This document shows, one piece after another, positions 8,901 through 17,302 of a stretch of DNA of 36,982 bases. The position numbers and the translations under genes were made by a program. Below the pieces are notes generated by a model that saw nothing but the letters and a program-made list of their open reading frames with translations, searched no databases and was not told the origin of the DNA. Each line of letters starts with the position of its first letter. The stretch's first letter is position 1. Source of the DNA: a bacterium (GTDB lineage: Bacteria > CLD3 > SB21); NCBI GenBank assembly GCA_019695335.1, contig JAIBAF010000037.1:1-36982 (forward strand), written 5' to 3'.

Positions 8901-11900
8901 GCCGTTTATAAGACGGGCGATACATTGATTTCATCCACGACGACCGATTACGCCGTTTACACTAAAACTTTGGGAAGCAAAGATCAGGGCGTGTATTTCC
9001 GCCAGTCTTCGCAAACAACGATGAAGGACGGTGTGTCGAGCTCGGCAACTTACAATTACCTTACCGATTCCGGTCTTTTATCGTCAACGGTAACGTCAAC
9101 CTACGATGCCGGTGGCGCCGTTGACAATATTACTCAGTACAACCGTTATTGGTATGAAGCATACGATCCAACCAAAACTTTGAATCTTCTCACGCCGGTT
9201 GTACAAAATAAAACGTTGGTCAATTCACAATGGGCTAATTCGTCAGCGACGACATGGAAAGACTGGGGAAGCGGTAAGTGGGCGCCGCATAAATCGTATG
9301 TCATGGACGTTCAAGGCGGCAATCCAGATTACGCATTCTCAAGTTATTCCGGATCAAATGAACCTCCTTCCGGCTGGCTCAAAACTTCTGAAATCATCGA
9401 ACGCACCGCCAAAGGCGCCGTTACTATGACCAAAGATATCGACGGCGTTGTGTCATCGGCGATTTATGATTATCAATACGAAGCACCGGTCGCATCGTTT
9501 GGCAATGCACGGATTTCGCAAACGGCTTTAGGTAGTGAAGCGAGTTATATCAATTTTGAAAGTAATTCCACGATGTCCGGCATCAAAGAAAATGATTATT
9601 GGACTCTATCCGGAGGTAATTCATTTTCGAGTGATGCGCACACAGGGCAATACAGTCTGAAAATCAACGGAGGCAGTCCCACATACGGACCCATACGCGA
9701 TTTCCTGCCGCCCGATCTCACCGGTCAGGGACGGAAATATATTGTATCATGTTGGGTTAAAACGCAAGCGGGTTTTGCCAGCGGCCAGGGATGGATCGTA
9801 TTACATACGAAACATAATTCAGACGGTGATCATTCGCTCTATCCCAATATTAGTGGTGCAAGCGTCGTCAAATACATAGGCGATACGCAAGGCCAATGGC
9901 AGTATGTCGAGATCGTCGTCGATCTCGGAAAAGTCCGGCAGGATGGCGGCATTTCGTCCGGTGAATTGCTTCGTCTGCGTGCGTATTTTGCCAATTACGA
10001 TCCTTCTCATTACATGCTGATCGACGATATCCGAGTTTCGCCTTACGAATCGCCGTTTTCAGGCGCGTCATACGAAAAAACGTACGGATCGCCCATCGGA
10101 AGCATCGGCGCCAATGGCGAATCCGGCAAAAGCGTTTATGATCAATTTCAAAGACCTTTCGGCGCGATTGCCAATGATAGCCTCGTTTCGGGATTTTCTG
10201 CGATGTATTATTCTCGTGTCGGCCATAGCGATGCTTTCAGTAACAGCGATCCAAATAGCTCGATATCCGTGAGTGCACGAGGTAGAGGACTTATGGATGA
10301 TTTCAATGATACTGATCTGAATGGATGGACAGTCAGTTCCGGAAGCTGGTCGGCGACGTCGGGCATGTTAGTTTCAAATTCAGGCGAAATTACTCTCAAT
10401 AACTCCGGACCATCTGAGTATGCCGTGCGATTAAAAACCAGAGGAACCGGCAACGGTGGTTTCAAAGTCGGAAGCCAGTCATTTACCCGAAGTTGGAGCA
10501 AAGAGGAAGACTGGTTGATCGTCGTGACAGGTTCCAGCGTCTGGTTTTACGTCAATGGCCAGCGTATAACGACCGGTACAGCTACTGGTGATTTTAAATT
10601 AACGTCAAGCGGCACCGGCACAACGTATGACGATGTGTTTTATCTCAAAAATCCTTCCATCGCCATGACCTATATCGACGGCAGTGGTAAAACTCGGCAA
10701 TCCCAAATTTGGGATATTGACAGCATTATTGTCACGCAACCGGTGTATGATAAACTTGGCCGTGCCGCCGTCGCGAGCAAGCCGGCGAAAGTCTCAGCAG
10801 GATTCGGGTATCGTTCCGGTTTTTGCAGTTTCGACTGGAATACCACCGTGATGTCCGGCGAAGTGGCGACGTACCATTCAGGAGATGCCGGATATTGTTA
10901 TACGCGTACCATTTTTGAAAATTCGCCTCTGTCCCGTACGATCGAGACCGGCTTGCCCAGTGCAACTTTCAATGCCGGTTCAGGGCACACCAATCGCGTT
11001 GCTTACGGCAAAAATGTCAACGGCGATAATTTCCGTGACGATCTTCCGGTCAATCAATATTTCATGCAAACTCTGACCGATCCCAACGGCGTCATCGGCA
11101 AAGTCATCACGACGAAAGACGGCAAAACCGTTTCCAAACAATCCGGGCCGATCACCGGCCCCGGCGGGATCTCTCCGATGACGTTGAATATTGAATTTGG
11201 TGAACTCACGTATGCGCCCAATAATGACAGTGCAATAATTAAGGAAAATGTAAATCAAGCGGCTTATGATCCTTCGGGACAATTCATTCCAAACTTTACT
11301 CACCAGGTTTCATGGAGTTGTACTATCAGTGGTGGACGGTATCAGTTTTCGGATAACCCTCCCAAATATACCAATTATACGGCGTATTTTACGATCACAG
11401 GATCTACCGGCGGAACCATCGTTTCGAGGCAACACACCGGCGCCGGCAGTTTGTCTGATAACGGTACGTTTACCGCCCAGGCCGGAGTCACCTACACGGT
11501 TTCCATTACCGGTAATGCAACGTATTCGTGGGGACAAGCTGAAGTTGATTATCAATCGGTCGGCGAAACTGCATTTTATCCAACCACTTCCTATGTATAC
11601 GACGACTTCGGAAGGCTTACGACAATTTATCCGCCGAATTATTATAATTCGCCGACAGGATCGGGTGGAAGCAGTTATATCGTTACGATGCAGTACGATT
11701 TCCTCGGCCGTATGACACAAAAAACCACGCCGGACGCCGGTACAACAAAATTCATGTACGATAAAGCCGGGCGATTACGTTTTGTCGTGGATGCAAACGG
11801 TGACGCGCAGTCGCCCGACAATATCATGTATTACAAATACGATGTCTACGGACGTAAAATTGAAGAAGGTTATTATGCTTACAACTGGACCAGTCTGAGT

Positions 11901-14417
11901 TCGACGCAGGCCAATGATCCTGCATGGCCTTCGACGCCAACTACGTGGCGCAAAAAATATTATTTTGACTTCGACCCGTCGGTCATGTCGAGCCCAGTCG
12001 AGACGCGACCGACGAAGGGCCGTCTCGTCAAAGTTCAAACCAACAACGATACGGACAACGAACTTGAAGTCGAAGAAACGTTCACGTACGACGCTCTCGG
12101 ACGACTTACACTAAAAACCAACCGCGTTACCGATTTCGATAACCAGACGTATGTTACGACATACGAATACGATCTTACCGGGAATGTCACGAAACTTATT
12201 TATCCTTTTGCTTTCACGAGCGGTACGCTTGATCTTACCGGAACCATTTCCGGTTCTTATGGGGCTGACAGTATTCATATCAGTAATGCGACCGGTTCCG
12301 GTTCCGTATCCATGCAAGCAACCAAAGGCATTTTACTGTCGGCAACGTTCAATTCCAGCGGCGCGACAATGTCCTTCAAGCCGAATGCCTTAAGTGGTAG
12401 CGGTGGTGGAACAATCGATCCGAATGCAACGGTCGTGACGTACACTTACAATCATCTTGGCCAATTAGTCAGCATCGGCGATGCTGCCGATCCGGATAAA
12501 TATGCGGCATATACGTATCGCGTCGATGGGGCGATGGCAACAGAAAAGTTGAATAATAGCTCAATAAATCGTAGTTTTACTTACGAATCGCAGGGGTGGC
12601 TTAAACAAATCAGCGATTCGTATTTCACAGAGACGATTGATTACACTTCTGGCGGGTATGGCGGTGTAGGATATTTTAATGGAAATATATCAAAGGCTAC
12701 ATTTATGTATGCCACTTTGAATTACAATTACACATTCAAGTATGACAACCTGAATCAACTGCAAGTTGCCGATCACTCGAGTAATCCTAATGGCGACATC
12801 GGCGTCGGTGAAGAAATGCGCTACGATGCAAATGGAAATATTACTAAAATGAAAGTGAACTCTACAACGAAAACCTATGCATATTACACGAATACGAATA
12901 AAGTTCAGAATGTCGATGGCAGCGGGAATGACTACGTTTACGATCAAATAGGGAATATCACGCAATCGATTCCGAAATCGATCAATGCATTGACATATGA
13001 TCCATTCGTAAATCGTACGAAAACGGTCTCCATGAGCAGCGGGAATTCGATGAATATGTCGTATGACGGCACTGAGAGAAGAGTTTATCGAAAAGACATC
13101 GTATCGGGCGTGACTACGGAAGTGCTTTACTTGCACGATGGAATGAATGCGATCATAGAGAAAGACAAGAATGGCAATTCAACGGAATATGTATATGGGC
13201 CTACCGGAATTATTTTTATAAAGACAGCCACACAGACGAATTATGTATTGAAAGATCATTTGGGATCGATACGAGCCACGATTAATACGGCGGAGTTGCC
13301 GTATGCGGCTGTAGGATATGACTATAGCGCATTTGGTACGATTTTGAGCACGGTTTCAAATTCGGGGTATTTCTACACGGGTCAGGAATACGACAAAACT
13401 TCAGGTCTGCATAATTTCAAGGCGAGGATGTATGATAGTGATTTAGCGATGTTTTATGGAGTAGATGTAGCGGAACAATTTTCATCGCCATATGCATACT
13501 CTGGAAATAATCCTGTGATAATGGTCGATGAAGATGGTAATTTTGCTTTTATTCCTATATTAATTGGCGCAGCGATTGGAGGATATAGCGGATTTCAAAT
13601 TGGGAAAGCGAGTCATGCTAAAGGATGGGAGATGTTTGGATACATAGCTGGAGGCGCATTGATAGGAGGATTTTCTGGACATATTGGCGCAGAAATAGCT
13701 GCAAGTGGCGGCGCATTTTCTCAGACATCTTCGATTGCTGTCAGTTCGTATGTAAACTCTTCAGGGATGAATATGTTAAGTGGTGGAAGAACGGGCGTTC
13801 AAATTAGTTTTGGAGTTGCTTCATATAATTTGGGTACAGGTGACTTCGGATATCTAGGCGAAAAAGGAAATTCCGCTATGGAAAACGTCGGTTATGGTTT
13901 AGGAACATTCGCTAATGTTGCTGATATTAATCGTATCATCAACAGTACAAATGCGACGCTATACACAGAAAAAAACGATGCAATTTCACATAACGCCATT
14001 GCTGACGAAAAAGGGAATAGCCTAATGTCATATGGTCCAAATGATGATAAATTTAGTGCGGATAATTTTAAAACAGATATTATCGATTCAAAAGGTGGGA
14101 CAATGCGAGACATTGGAGCATATAAGAAATTTGGTTTAGCATTTCGAAAAAGCACATCTGATTACCAGATATACAAAGATATGCCAGTTAATGTTACAGT
14201 GAATAAGTATACGATTAATCTTGTTCGAGCTATGGGAAAAATGCTTCCTTATCAAGGTGCCACCATCAATTGTTCAAATATGGCTTCATTATCATTATGG
14301 CTCAACGGTATACCAAACATTGGAATACATCCTTATTTATTATATGCAACAACTAAGGCTTATGCATTAGGCATAAGGCCAGATTTGTTTTCCTATAATT
14401 TAACCAAACATTATTAA
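5958..14417 (+). CDS. Sec-exported Rhs/YD-repeat polymorphic toxin
   Basis: A 2819-residue protein and the only full-length Rhs gene here. A Sec signal peptide covers residues 1-24, ending KALAQ. The N-terminal region resembles other secreted FCB Rhs proteins (VNLYTGDVNLPMNL). Jelly-roll or LamG-like modules are suggested near 1195-1370 and 1445-1570. YD repeats run from about 1877 to 2300, for example YDDFGRLTTIY and YDALGRLTLK. The Rhs core (LKDHLGSIRATIN) is near 2431 and the core ends with GNNPVIMVDEDGN at about 2528. The expected DPxG self-cleavage motif is DEDG, keeping Asp but lacking Pro. The last ~290 residues are a Gly-rich linker and a toxin domain with His2678 (SHNAI) and Asn2771-Cys2772 (INCSNMAS). 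That His-then-NC order fits a permuted papain/LRAT-like fold, which is inference. No Shine-Dalgarno is obvious. Confidence 0.9.
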   Translation: MKKIIIHSVRFLFLVTIAVKALAQTDLSSSAPKINTFALNPDLKGMVGNSVNLYTGDVNLPMNLINLPGRNGLDVNVTAMYSSNVQNQVGTWNLEAPTGILGLGWSMDYDRIIVDHKNTGSRHDDEFYLVSGGSSNLLVRTGTDGDGSYIYETKNYQFWKIKYVPNLLRWEITKEDGSVFIYGGKKTVLGNSQASVRNSIQWTVKWGNWIGSSVDTTAQEELPVGWNLTTIRNIWNDSTLFEYDEITERVGKKIISPDFSHYTKASYLSKITDTYGRYIVFNYSEKTENVEYQDPHTEDSEPDAYQERFETRYLDSVDVFNENNTKLLSIDFGYGFLGSGDLTKRLLTSITQKNGAGESLPNMKFNYYPSGTTAGMLNTITFPLGGTATYSYTQKTIGYSDRELTITAPSGYSEPRVWLADDYAVVTWRKTGDSLKVFAYVWDGRWVDCGQLLQTGGINKIDDKQDFEIEIQKDFFALLTEYHSKSASKYLHVFRKNVSRSNAWDYSNFTLDVVDINDNNIHFMSGKDYITVLAAESGKMFRYKWAGNSWNLTTDGPFHNDQRHHFWGAGGYNYFIYHNQNEILTTCGGLPCYQDADDVINIYYLDETGNWNVKTLNSSYGFDTDGGGDNPTYWYPGGSFVGAMLDEIDSRIYWWDENFNVTQAPAQISYVDENSKVFLTNEMITIVNSNDAAYKTSYLGRFNGSSWNVLDIGHFLSQVVSSGLDFGFSNDNYHNRNTFDPNTNSYNLYTDIGVNGIPVAGSNFCIRYSLGQVSWLFSKKNQSGNWSDTQYNLNTGVYWAATCQNGFMLEDADSPHNSYFVQLKNGQIGTSFSFDNRKILPHFSSSFPQQPFLVSAKSIVTYNSADYLNEATELRLHREINFQISEMITDFPCTSVSISDGYETTVTGYAYNENTATYDPSGTVAQYNEVTVKPDNSTAFGYTKTYFVNGLPDNTIGFNQPFPGSTIDNNYGLLKGLPYYSAVYKTGDTLISSTTTDYAVYTKTLGSKDQGVYFRQSSQTTMKDGVSSSATYNYLTDSGLLSSTVTSTYDAGGAVDNITQYNRYWYEAYDPTKTLNLLTPVVQNKTLVNSQWANSSATTWKDWGSGKWAPHKSYVMDVQGGNPDYAFSSYSGSNEPPSGWLKTSEIIERTAKGAVTMTKDIDGVVSSAIYDYQYEAPVASFGNARISQTALGSEASYINFESNSTMSGIKENDYWTLSGGNSFSSDAHTGQYSLKINGGSPTYGPIRDFLPPDLTGQGRKYIVSCWVKTQAGFASGQGWIVLHTKHNSDGDHSLYPNISGASVVKYIGDTQGQWQYVEIVVDLGKVRQDGGISSGELLRLRAYFANYDPSHYMLIDDIRVSPYESPFSGASYEKTYGSPIGSIGANGESGKSVYDQFQRPFGAIANDSLVSGFSAMYYSRVGHSDAFSNSDPNSSISVSARGRGLMDDFNDTDLNGWTVSSGSWSATSGMLVSNSGEITLNNSGPSEYAVRLKTRGTGNGGFKVGSQSFTRSWSKEEDWLIVVTGSSVWFYVNGQRITTGTATGDFKLTSSGTGTTYDDVFYLKNPSIAMTYIDGSGKTRQSQIWDIDSIIVTQPVYDKLGRAAVASKPAKVSAGFGYRSGFCSFDWNTTVMSGEVATYHSGDAGYCYTRTIFENSPLSRTIETGLPSATFNAGSGHTNRVAYGKNVNGDNFRDDLPVNQYFMQTLTDPNGVIGKVITTKDGKTVSKQSGPITGPGGISPMTLNIEFGELTYAPNNDSAIIKENVNQAAYDPSGQFIPNFTHQVSWSCTISGGRYQFSDNPPKYTNYTAYFTITGSTGGTIVSRQHTGAGSLSDNGTFTAQAGVTYTVSITGNATYSWGQAEVDYQSVGETAFYPTTSYVYDDFGRLTTIYPPNYYNSPTGSGGSSYIVTMQYDFLGRMTQKTTPDAGTTKFMYDKAGRLRFVVDANGDAQSPDNIMYYKYDVYGRKIEEGYYAYNWTSLSSTQANDPAWPSTPTTWRKKYYFDFDPSVMSSPVETRPTKGRLVKVQTNNDTDNELEVEETFTYDALGRLTLKTNRVTDFDNQTYVTTYEYDLTGNVTKLIYPFAFTSGTLDLTGTISGSYGADSIHISNATGSGSVSMQATKGILLSATFNSSGATMSFKPNALSGSGGGTIDPNATVVTYTYNHLGQLVSIGDAADPDKYAAYTYRVDGAMATEKLNNSSINRSFTYESQGWLKQISDSYFTETIDYTSGGYGGVGYFNGNISKATFMYATLNYNYTFKYDNLNQLQVADHSSNPNGDIGVGEEMRYDANGNITKMKVNSTTKTYAYYTNTNKVQNVDGSGNDYVYDQIGNITQSIPKSINALTYDPFVNRTKTVSMSSGNSMNMSYDGTERRVYRKDIVSGVTTEVLYLHDGMNAIIEKDKNGNSTEYVYGPTGIIFIKTATQTNYVLKDHLGSIRATINTAELPYAAVGYDYSAFGTILSTVSNSGYFYTGQEYDKTSGLHNFKARMYDSDLAMFYGVDVAEQFSSPYAYSGNNPVIMVDEDGNFAFIPILIGAAIGGYSGFQIGKASHAKGWEMFGYIAGGALIGGFSGHIGAEIAASGGAFSQTSSIAVSSYVNSSGMNMLSGGRTGVQISFGVASYNLGTGDFGYLGEKGNSAMENVGYGLGTFANVADINRIINSTNATLYTEKNDAISHNAIADEKGNSLMSYGPNDDKFSADNFKTDIIDSKGGTMRDIGAYKKFGLAFRKSTSDYQIYKDMPVNVTVNKYTINLVRAMGKMLPYQGATINCSNMASLSLWLNGIPNIGIHPYLLYATTKAYALGIRPDLFSYNLTKHY

Positions 14418-14422
14418 AAAAA

Positions 14423-14848
14423 ATGAGAACACTAATAGTATTGATGCTGATTTTAAGTTCAACATGTGAGAATGTTAATCAAAATATGTCGACAGGAGAC
14501 AAGGAATTGTATATTTTTGAATATCCAGGTAAAATTTCAGGGCAAACGATAATTGGTTTTATAGAAACCTTCGATTCAATTGCGATACAAATCTCCTTTA
14601 AAATCTCATTTTCAGAAAACATGATTCGTAGTATAAAAGTGGAATTGAATAAGAGCCATTATAAGTATTCAAGAACTGAGGATAGAAATATTTATGTTAT
14701 CGGTTTGCATCTTAACGGCTTTAGGAGTGAAGATTTTAGCAAAAGAAAATTGAATTCGGATTCATTTTACAAATTACTTTCTATTGATTTTTTAGATATT
14801 AATAACAACGAAAGATTTAGAATTTTGCAGAAAAAATCAAAACTTTAA
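14423..14848 (+). CDS. Putative immunity protein for the main Rhs toxin
   Basis: A 141-residue protein starting 5 bases after the Rhs stop. The N-terminus is a short hydrophobic signal followed by SSTC, a weak lipobox with Cys near residue 15, so it may be an exported lipoprotein. The rest is beta-rich in appearance with no family I recognise. It is visibly more AT-rich than the Rhs core. Position directly after a toxin C-terminus, small size and lack of conservation with the other array genes are the basis for the immunity call. Its 3' end abuts the next Rhs core fragment. Confidence 0.65.
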   Translation: MRTLIVLMLILSSTCENVNQNMSTGDKELYIFEYPGKISGQTIIGFIETFDSIAIQISFKISFSENMIRSIKVELNKSHYKYSRTEDRNIYVIGLHLNGFRSEDFSKRKLNSDSFYKLLSIDFLDINNNERFRILQKKSKL

Positions 14849-14868
14849 GCCTCATTGATACAACTTTT

Positions 14869-14982
14869 GGCAGCGGAAATGATTATGTTTACGATCAAAT
14901 CGGGAATATCACGCAATCAATTCCGAAATCGATCAATGCACTGACGTACGATCCCTTTGTAAATCGGACAAAGACTATTTCC
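14869..14982 (+). pseudogene. 5' part of orphan Rhs core fragment, cassette 2
   Basis: Rhs-core coding sequence in frame with the cassette 2 gene but without an ATG, GTG or TTG. Homology begins abruptly at GGCAGCGG (14869), which corresponds to 12919 of the main gene. The reading frame is open back to 14821, inside the immunity gene, where it meets TAG. It encodes YVYDQIGNITQSIP and onward. This shows the cassette is a 5'-truncated copy rather than an independent gene with its own start. Confidence 0.75.
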
Positions 14983-16404
14983 ATGAGTAGCGGAAATTCG
15001 ATGAATATGTCGTATGACGGTACTGAGAGGAGAGTTTATCGAAAAGACATCGTATCGGGTGTGACCACAGAAGTTCTATACCTGCACGACGGAATGAATG
15101 CGATCGTGGAGAAAGACAAGAATGGTAATTCGACGGAATATGTATATGGGCCTACCGGAATTATTTTTATAAAGACAGCTACACAGACGAATTTTGTATT
15201 GAAAGATCACTTAGGATCGATACGAGCCACGATTAATACTGCGGAGCTGCCCTATGCGGCTGTAGGCTATGACTATAGCGCATTTGGTACGATTTTGAGC
15301 ACGGTTTCAAATTCAGGATATTTCTACACGGGTCAGGAATATGATAAGACTTCAGGTCTGCATAATTTCAAGGCGAGGATGTATGATAGTGATTTAGCGA
15401 TGTTTTATGGGACGGATCCGGCAGGGCAGTATTCATCGCCTTATACTTATGTCGGGAATAATCCGGTTATACGAAGAGACCCGAGTGGTAATTTTTCTAT
15501 TAAATTTGATTTTAAGAACTTGATTCCAGGGTATGCTGTTTATTCGTTTGGTAGAAATATTGTAAGCGCATACAACAATGCTGGCGGAGGGCTTTATGGG
15601 ATAGGAATGGCTTTTTCTGTAGCAAATAGATCGATTATCAGCGCTGGTTATGCTTACGTAATACAGGGTGTAACCGGACAATATTTACCAATAATTGGAA
15701 TTGAGGGTGGGTTACCAAAAGAGATTATTACTGGAGCAGCAGGAGGGGGTGCAGCAAGCGCTCCAAGTGGCAGCAACTTTTTGAATGCAGTTGCTCAAGG
15801 TGCTGCCTTGAATGGTGCGAGTGCAATTGCAGGTCGTTTTTTTTCAAGAACGGTCGCAGCACTAAATGAGAGTATAAATAGTAGTAGTAATAATCAAAAT
15901 TTTGTTCCTCCTGATCCAGAGTTTGCTAACAAAGCCCTTGAAGAAATGAAATTATATGGTGGCGAAGAAGGCATATTACAATATGAAGAGATAGTGACCA
16001 ATAACACCGCTATAAAGATAAATAACGAAATTAAAACATATGCGCAATATGAGGCTTATGACTCCTGGTGGAATTTTGTAATTGGAAGAAAGGACCCTGC
16101 AATTTATCTTAATGCCAGCCGTCTGTTTAATCCAACATTGGACGTAGAAACTTGGAATAGTGTGGGTATCAGTTCTTATGATTATTTGTCAAAAACTGTA
16201 GAAGCGTTGTATCATGAGTCAGGCCATTTGTACGGATTGCCATCATATGTTAATGGAGTAATGAAACGACTACCTAATGCTCAAATCACTCATGGCTTCA
16301 ATTCTCACACAATGTTTCAGTATCCTATTGGTGAATTAACTAAAGCATGGTTACAAAACGTATTTGTACCTAATTTACATAAAAGTGGAGTTATTTGCAG
16401 ATGA
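14983..16404 (+). CDS. Orphan Rhs-CT cassette 2: HESGH metallopeptidase toxin
   Basis: Up to 473 residues if read from ATG 14983, but with no Shine-Dalgarno and no signal peptide, so probably silent unless recombined into the main gene. Residues 1-170 are Rhs core, nearly identical to the main protein and ending RRDPSGN with an intact DPxG motif. Residues 171 to about 300 are a linker (NLIPGYAVYSFGRN, then Gly/Ala-rich) shared with cassette 5. The C-terminal domain carries HESGH at 411-415, a zinc-peptidase signature, and ends IGELTKAWLQNVFVPN. That domain is homologous to cassette 4. The stop overlaps the immunity start (ATGA at 16401-16404). Substrate unknown. Confidence 0.8.
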   Translation: MSSGNSMNMSYDGTERRVYRKDIVSGVTTEVLYLHDGMNAIVEKDKNGNSTEYVYGPTGIIFIKTATQTNFVLKDHLGSIRATINTAELPYAAVGYDYSAFGTILSTVSNSGYFYTGQEYDKTSGLHNFKARMYDSDLAMFYGTDPAGQYSSPYTYVGNNPVIRRDPSGNFSIKFDFKNLIPGYAVYSFGRNIVSAYNNAGGGLYGIGMAFSVANRSIISAGYAYVIQGVTGQYLPIIGIEGGLPKEIITGAAGGGAASAPSGSNFLNAVAQGAALNGASAIAGRFFSRTVAALNESINSSSNNQNFVPPDPEFANKALEEMKLYGGEEGILQYEEIVTNNTAIKINNEIKTYAQYEAYDSWWNFVIGRKDPAIYLNASRLFNPTLDVETWNSVGISSYDYLSKTVEALYHESGHLYGLPSYVNGVMKRLPNAQITHGFNSHTMFQYPIGELTKAWLQNVFVPNLHKSGVICR

Positions 16405-16787
16405 AGGATTTTATTGTTGATACCCTATTGCTTTCTCCTTTCTGGAGAGCTGAATTAATTGGTTTCGTGATTTTAAATCTCTTTTTCTTAACAATGTTTA
16501 TTTATGTTGTAAGATATAAAGGCTCTGGTAATTTAGCCGCTCTTTTTTCAATGTTGTATCAACATAGTAGTTTGGCATTCATTCTTTTTTTCGGATTAAT
16601 CCCACGCTTATATGGACTTTATGTGACCGCATTGGGTAACGTCTTTGTAACTGAAACTGCAATTTTTGCTATATATTCAACATTAATGTCGATGGCTCCT
16701 TTAGTAATTGAAATTATAATTATAATGTTTTTCAACGTTTTTTTTCAAACACGTTTAACTTTTCTGAAAAGACGCCTGAGTAAGTGA
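16401..16787 (+). CDS. Membrane immunity protein for cassette 2
   Basis: A 128-residue protein with three or four transmembrane segments (near 16-38, 55-80 and 84-117) and a basic C-terminal tail. ATG 16401 overlaps the toxin stop as ATGA, implying translational coupling; TTG 16395 is a less likely start. It resembles the immunity gene of cassette 4: both begin with an (S/N)PFW region followed by hydrophobic helices, and both end with EI(I/M) helices and a basic (T)RL tail. Matching toxin domains thus have matching immunity families. A membrane location suggests that the toxin is neutralised at the inner membrane. Confidence 0.7.
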   Translation: MKDFIVDTLLLSPFWRAELIGFVILNLFFLTMFIYVVRYKGSGNLAALFSMLYQHSSLAFILFFGLIPRLYGLYVTALGNVFVTETAIFAIYSTLMSMAPLVIEIIIIMFFNVFFQTRLTFLKRRLSK

Positions 16788-16796
16788 TTCAGTAGA

Positions 16797-17302
16797 TTGT
16801 CACTTTCTACTTTTTTACCTTCACGAGTGGTACTGAGCTATTTCCGGCGCCGTATTCATGCAGCAACCAATTTGAATTACAATTACACATTCAAATACGA
16901 TAATCTGAATCAATTGCAAGTTGCCGATCACTCGAGTAATGTCAATGGCGATATCGGCGTCGGTGAAGAAATGCGCTACGACGCGAATGGCAATATTACT
17001 AAAATGAAAGTCAATACGGCGACGAAGACCTACGCGTATTACACGAATACAAATAAAGTTCAGAATGTCGACGGCAGCGGAAATGATTATGTGTACGATG
17101 CAATTGGGAATATCACGCAATCGATTCCGAAATCGATCAATGCACTGACGTATGATCCGTTTGTAAATAGAACGAAAACTATTTCCATGAGTAGCGGGAA
17201 TTCGATGAATATGTCGTATGACGGTACTGAGAGAAGAGTTTATCGAAAAGACATCGTTTCAGGCGTGACTACGGAAGTGCTTTGCCTGCACGATGGGAAT
17301 GA
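16797..17302 (+). pseudogene. Frameshifted, mosaic Rhs core fragment, cassette 3
   Basis: Rhs core sequence corresponding to main-gene 12711 onward (YTFKYDNLNQLQVADH). It is preceded at about 16810-16870 by short scraps resembling main-gene 12207-12230 (TTCACGAGTGGTAC) and about 12300-12325 (CATGCAGCAACCAA), so the 5' end is a deleted mosaic. Relative to the other copies there is one extra G near 17297 (GATGGGAATG) and one extra T near 17310 (GCGATTCG). Together they move the reading into another frame, so the core and the cassette 3 C-terminus cannot be one protein as written. Confidence 0.8.

Noticed and set aside
12690-13136. Minus-strand open frame opposite the Rhs core, recurring at 16821-17120 and 21114-21386
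   Set aside because: It recurs only because the core is repeated; the antisense frame has no ribosome site, a low-complexity Arg/Ile/His composition and no match to a known family.
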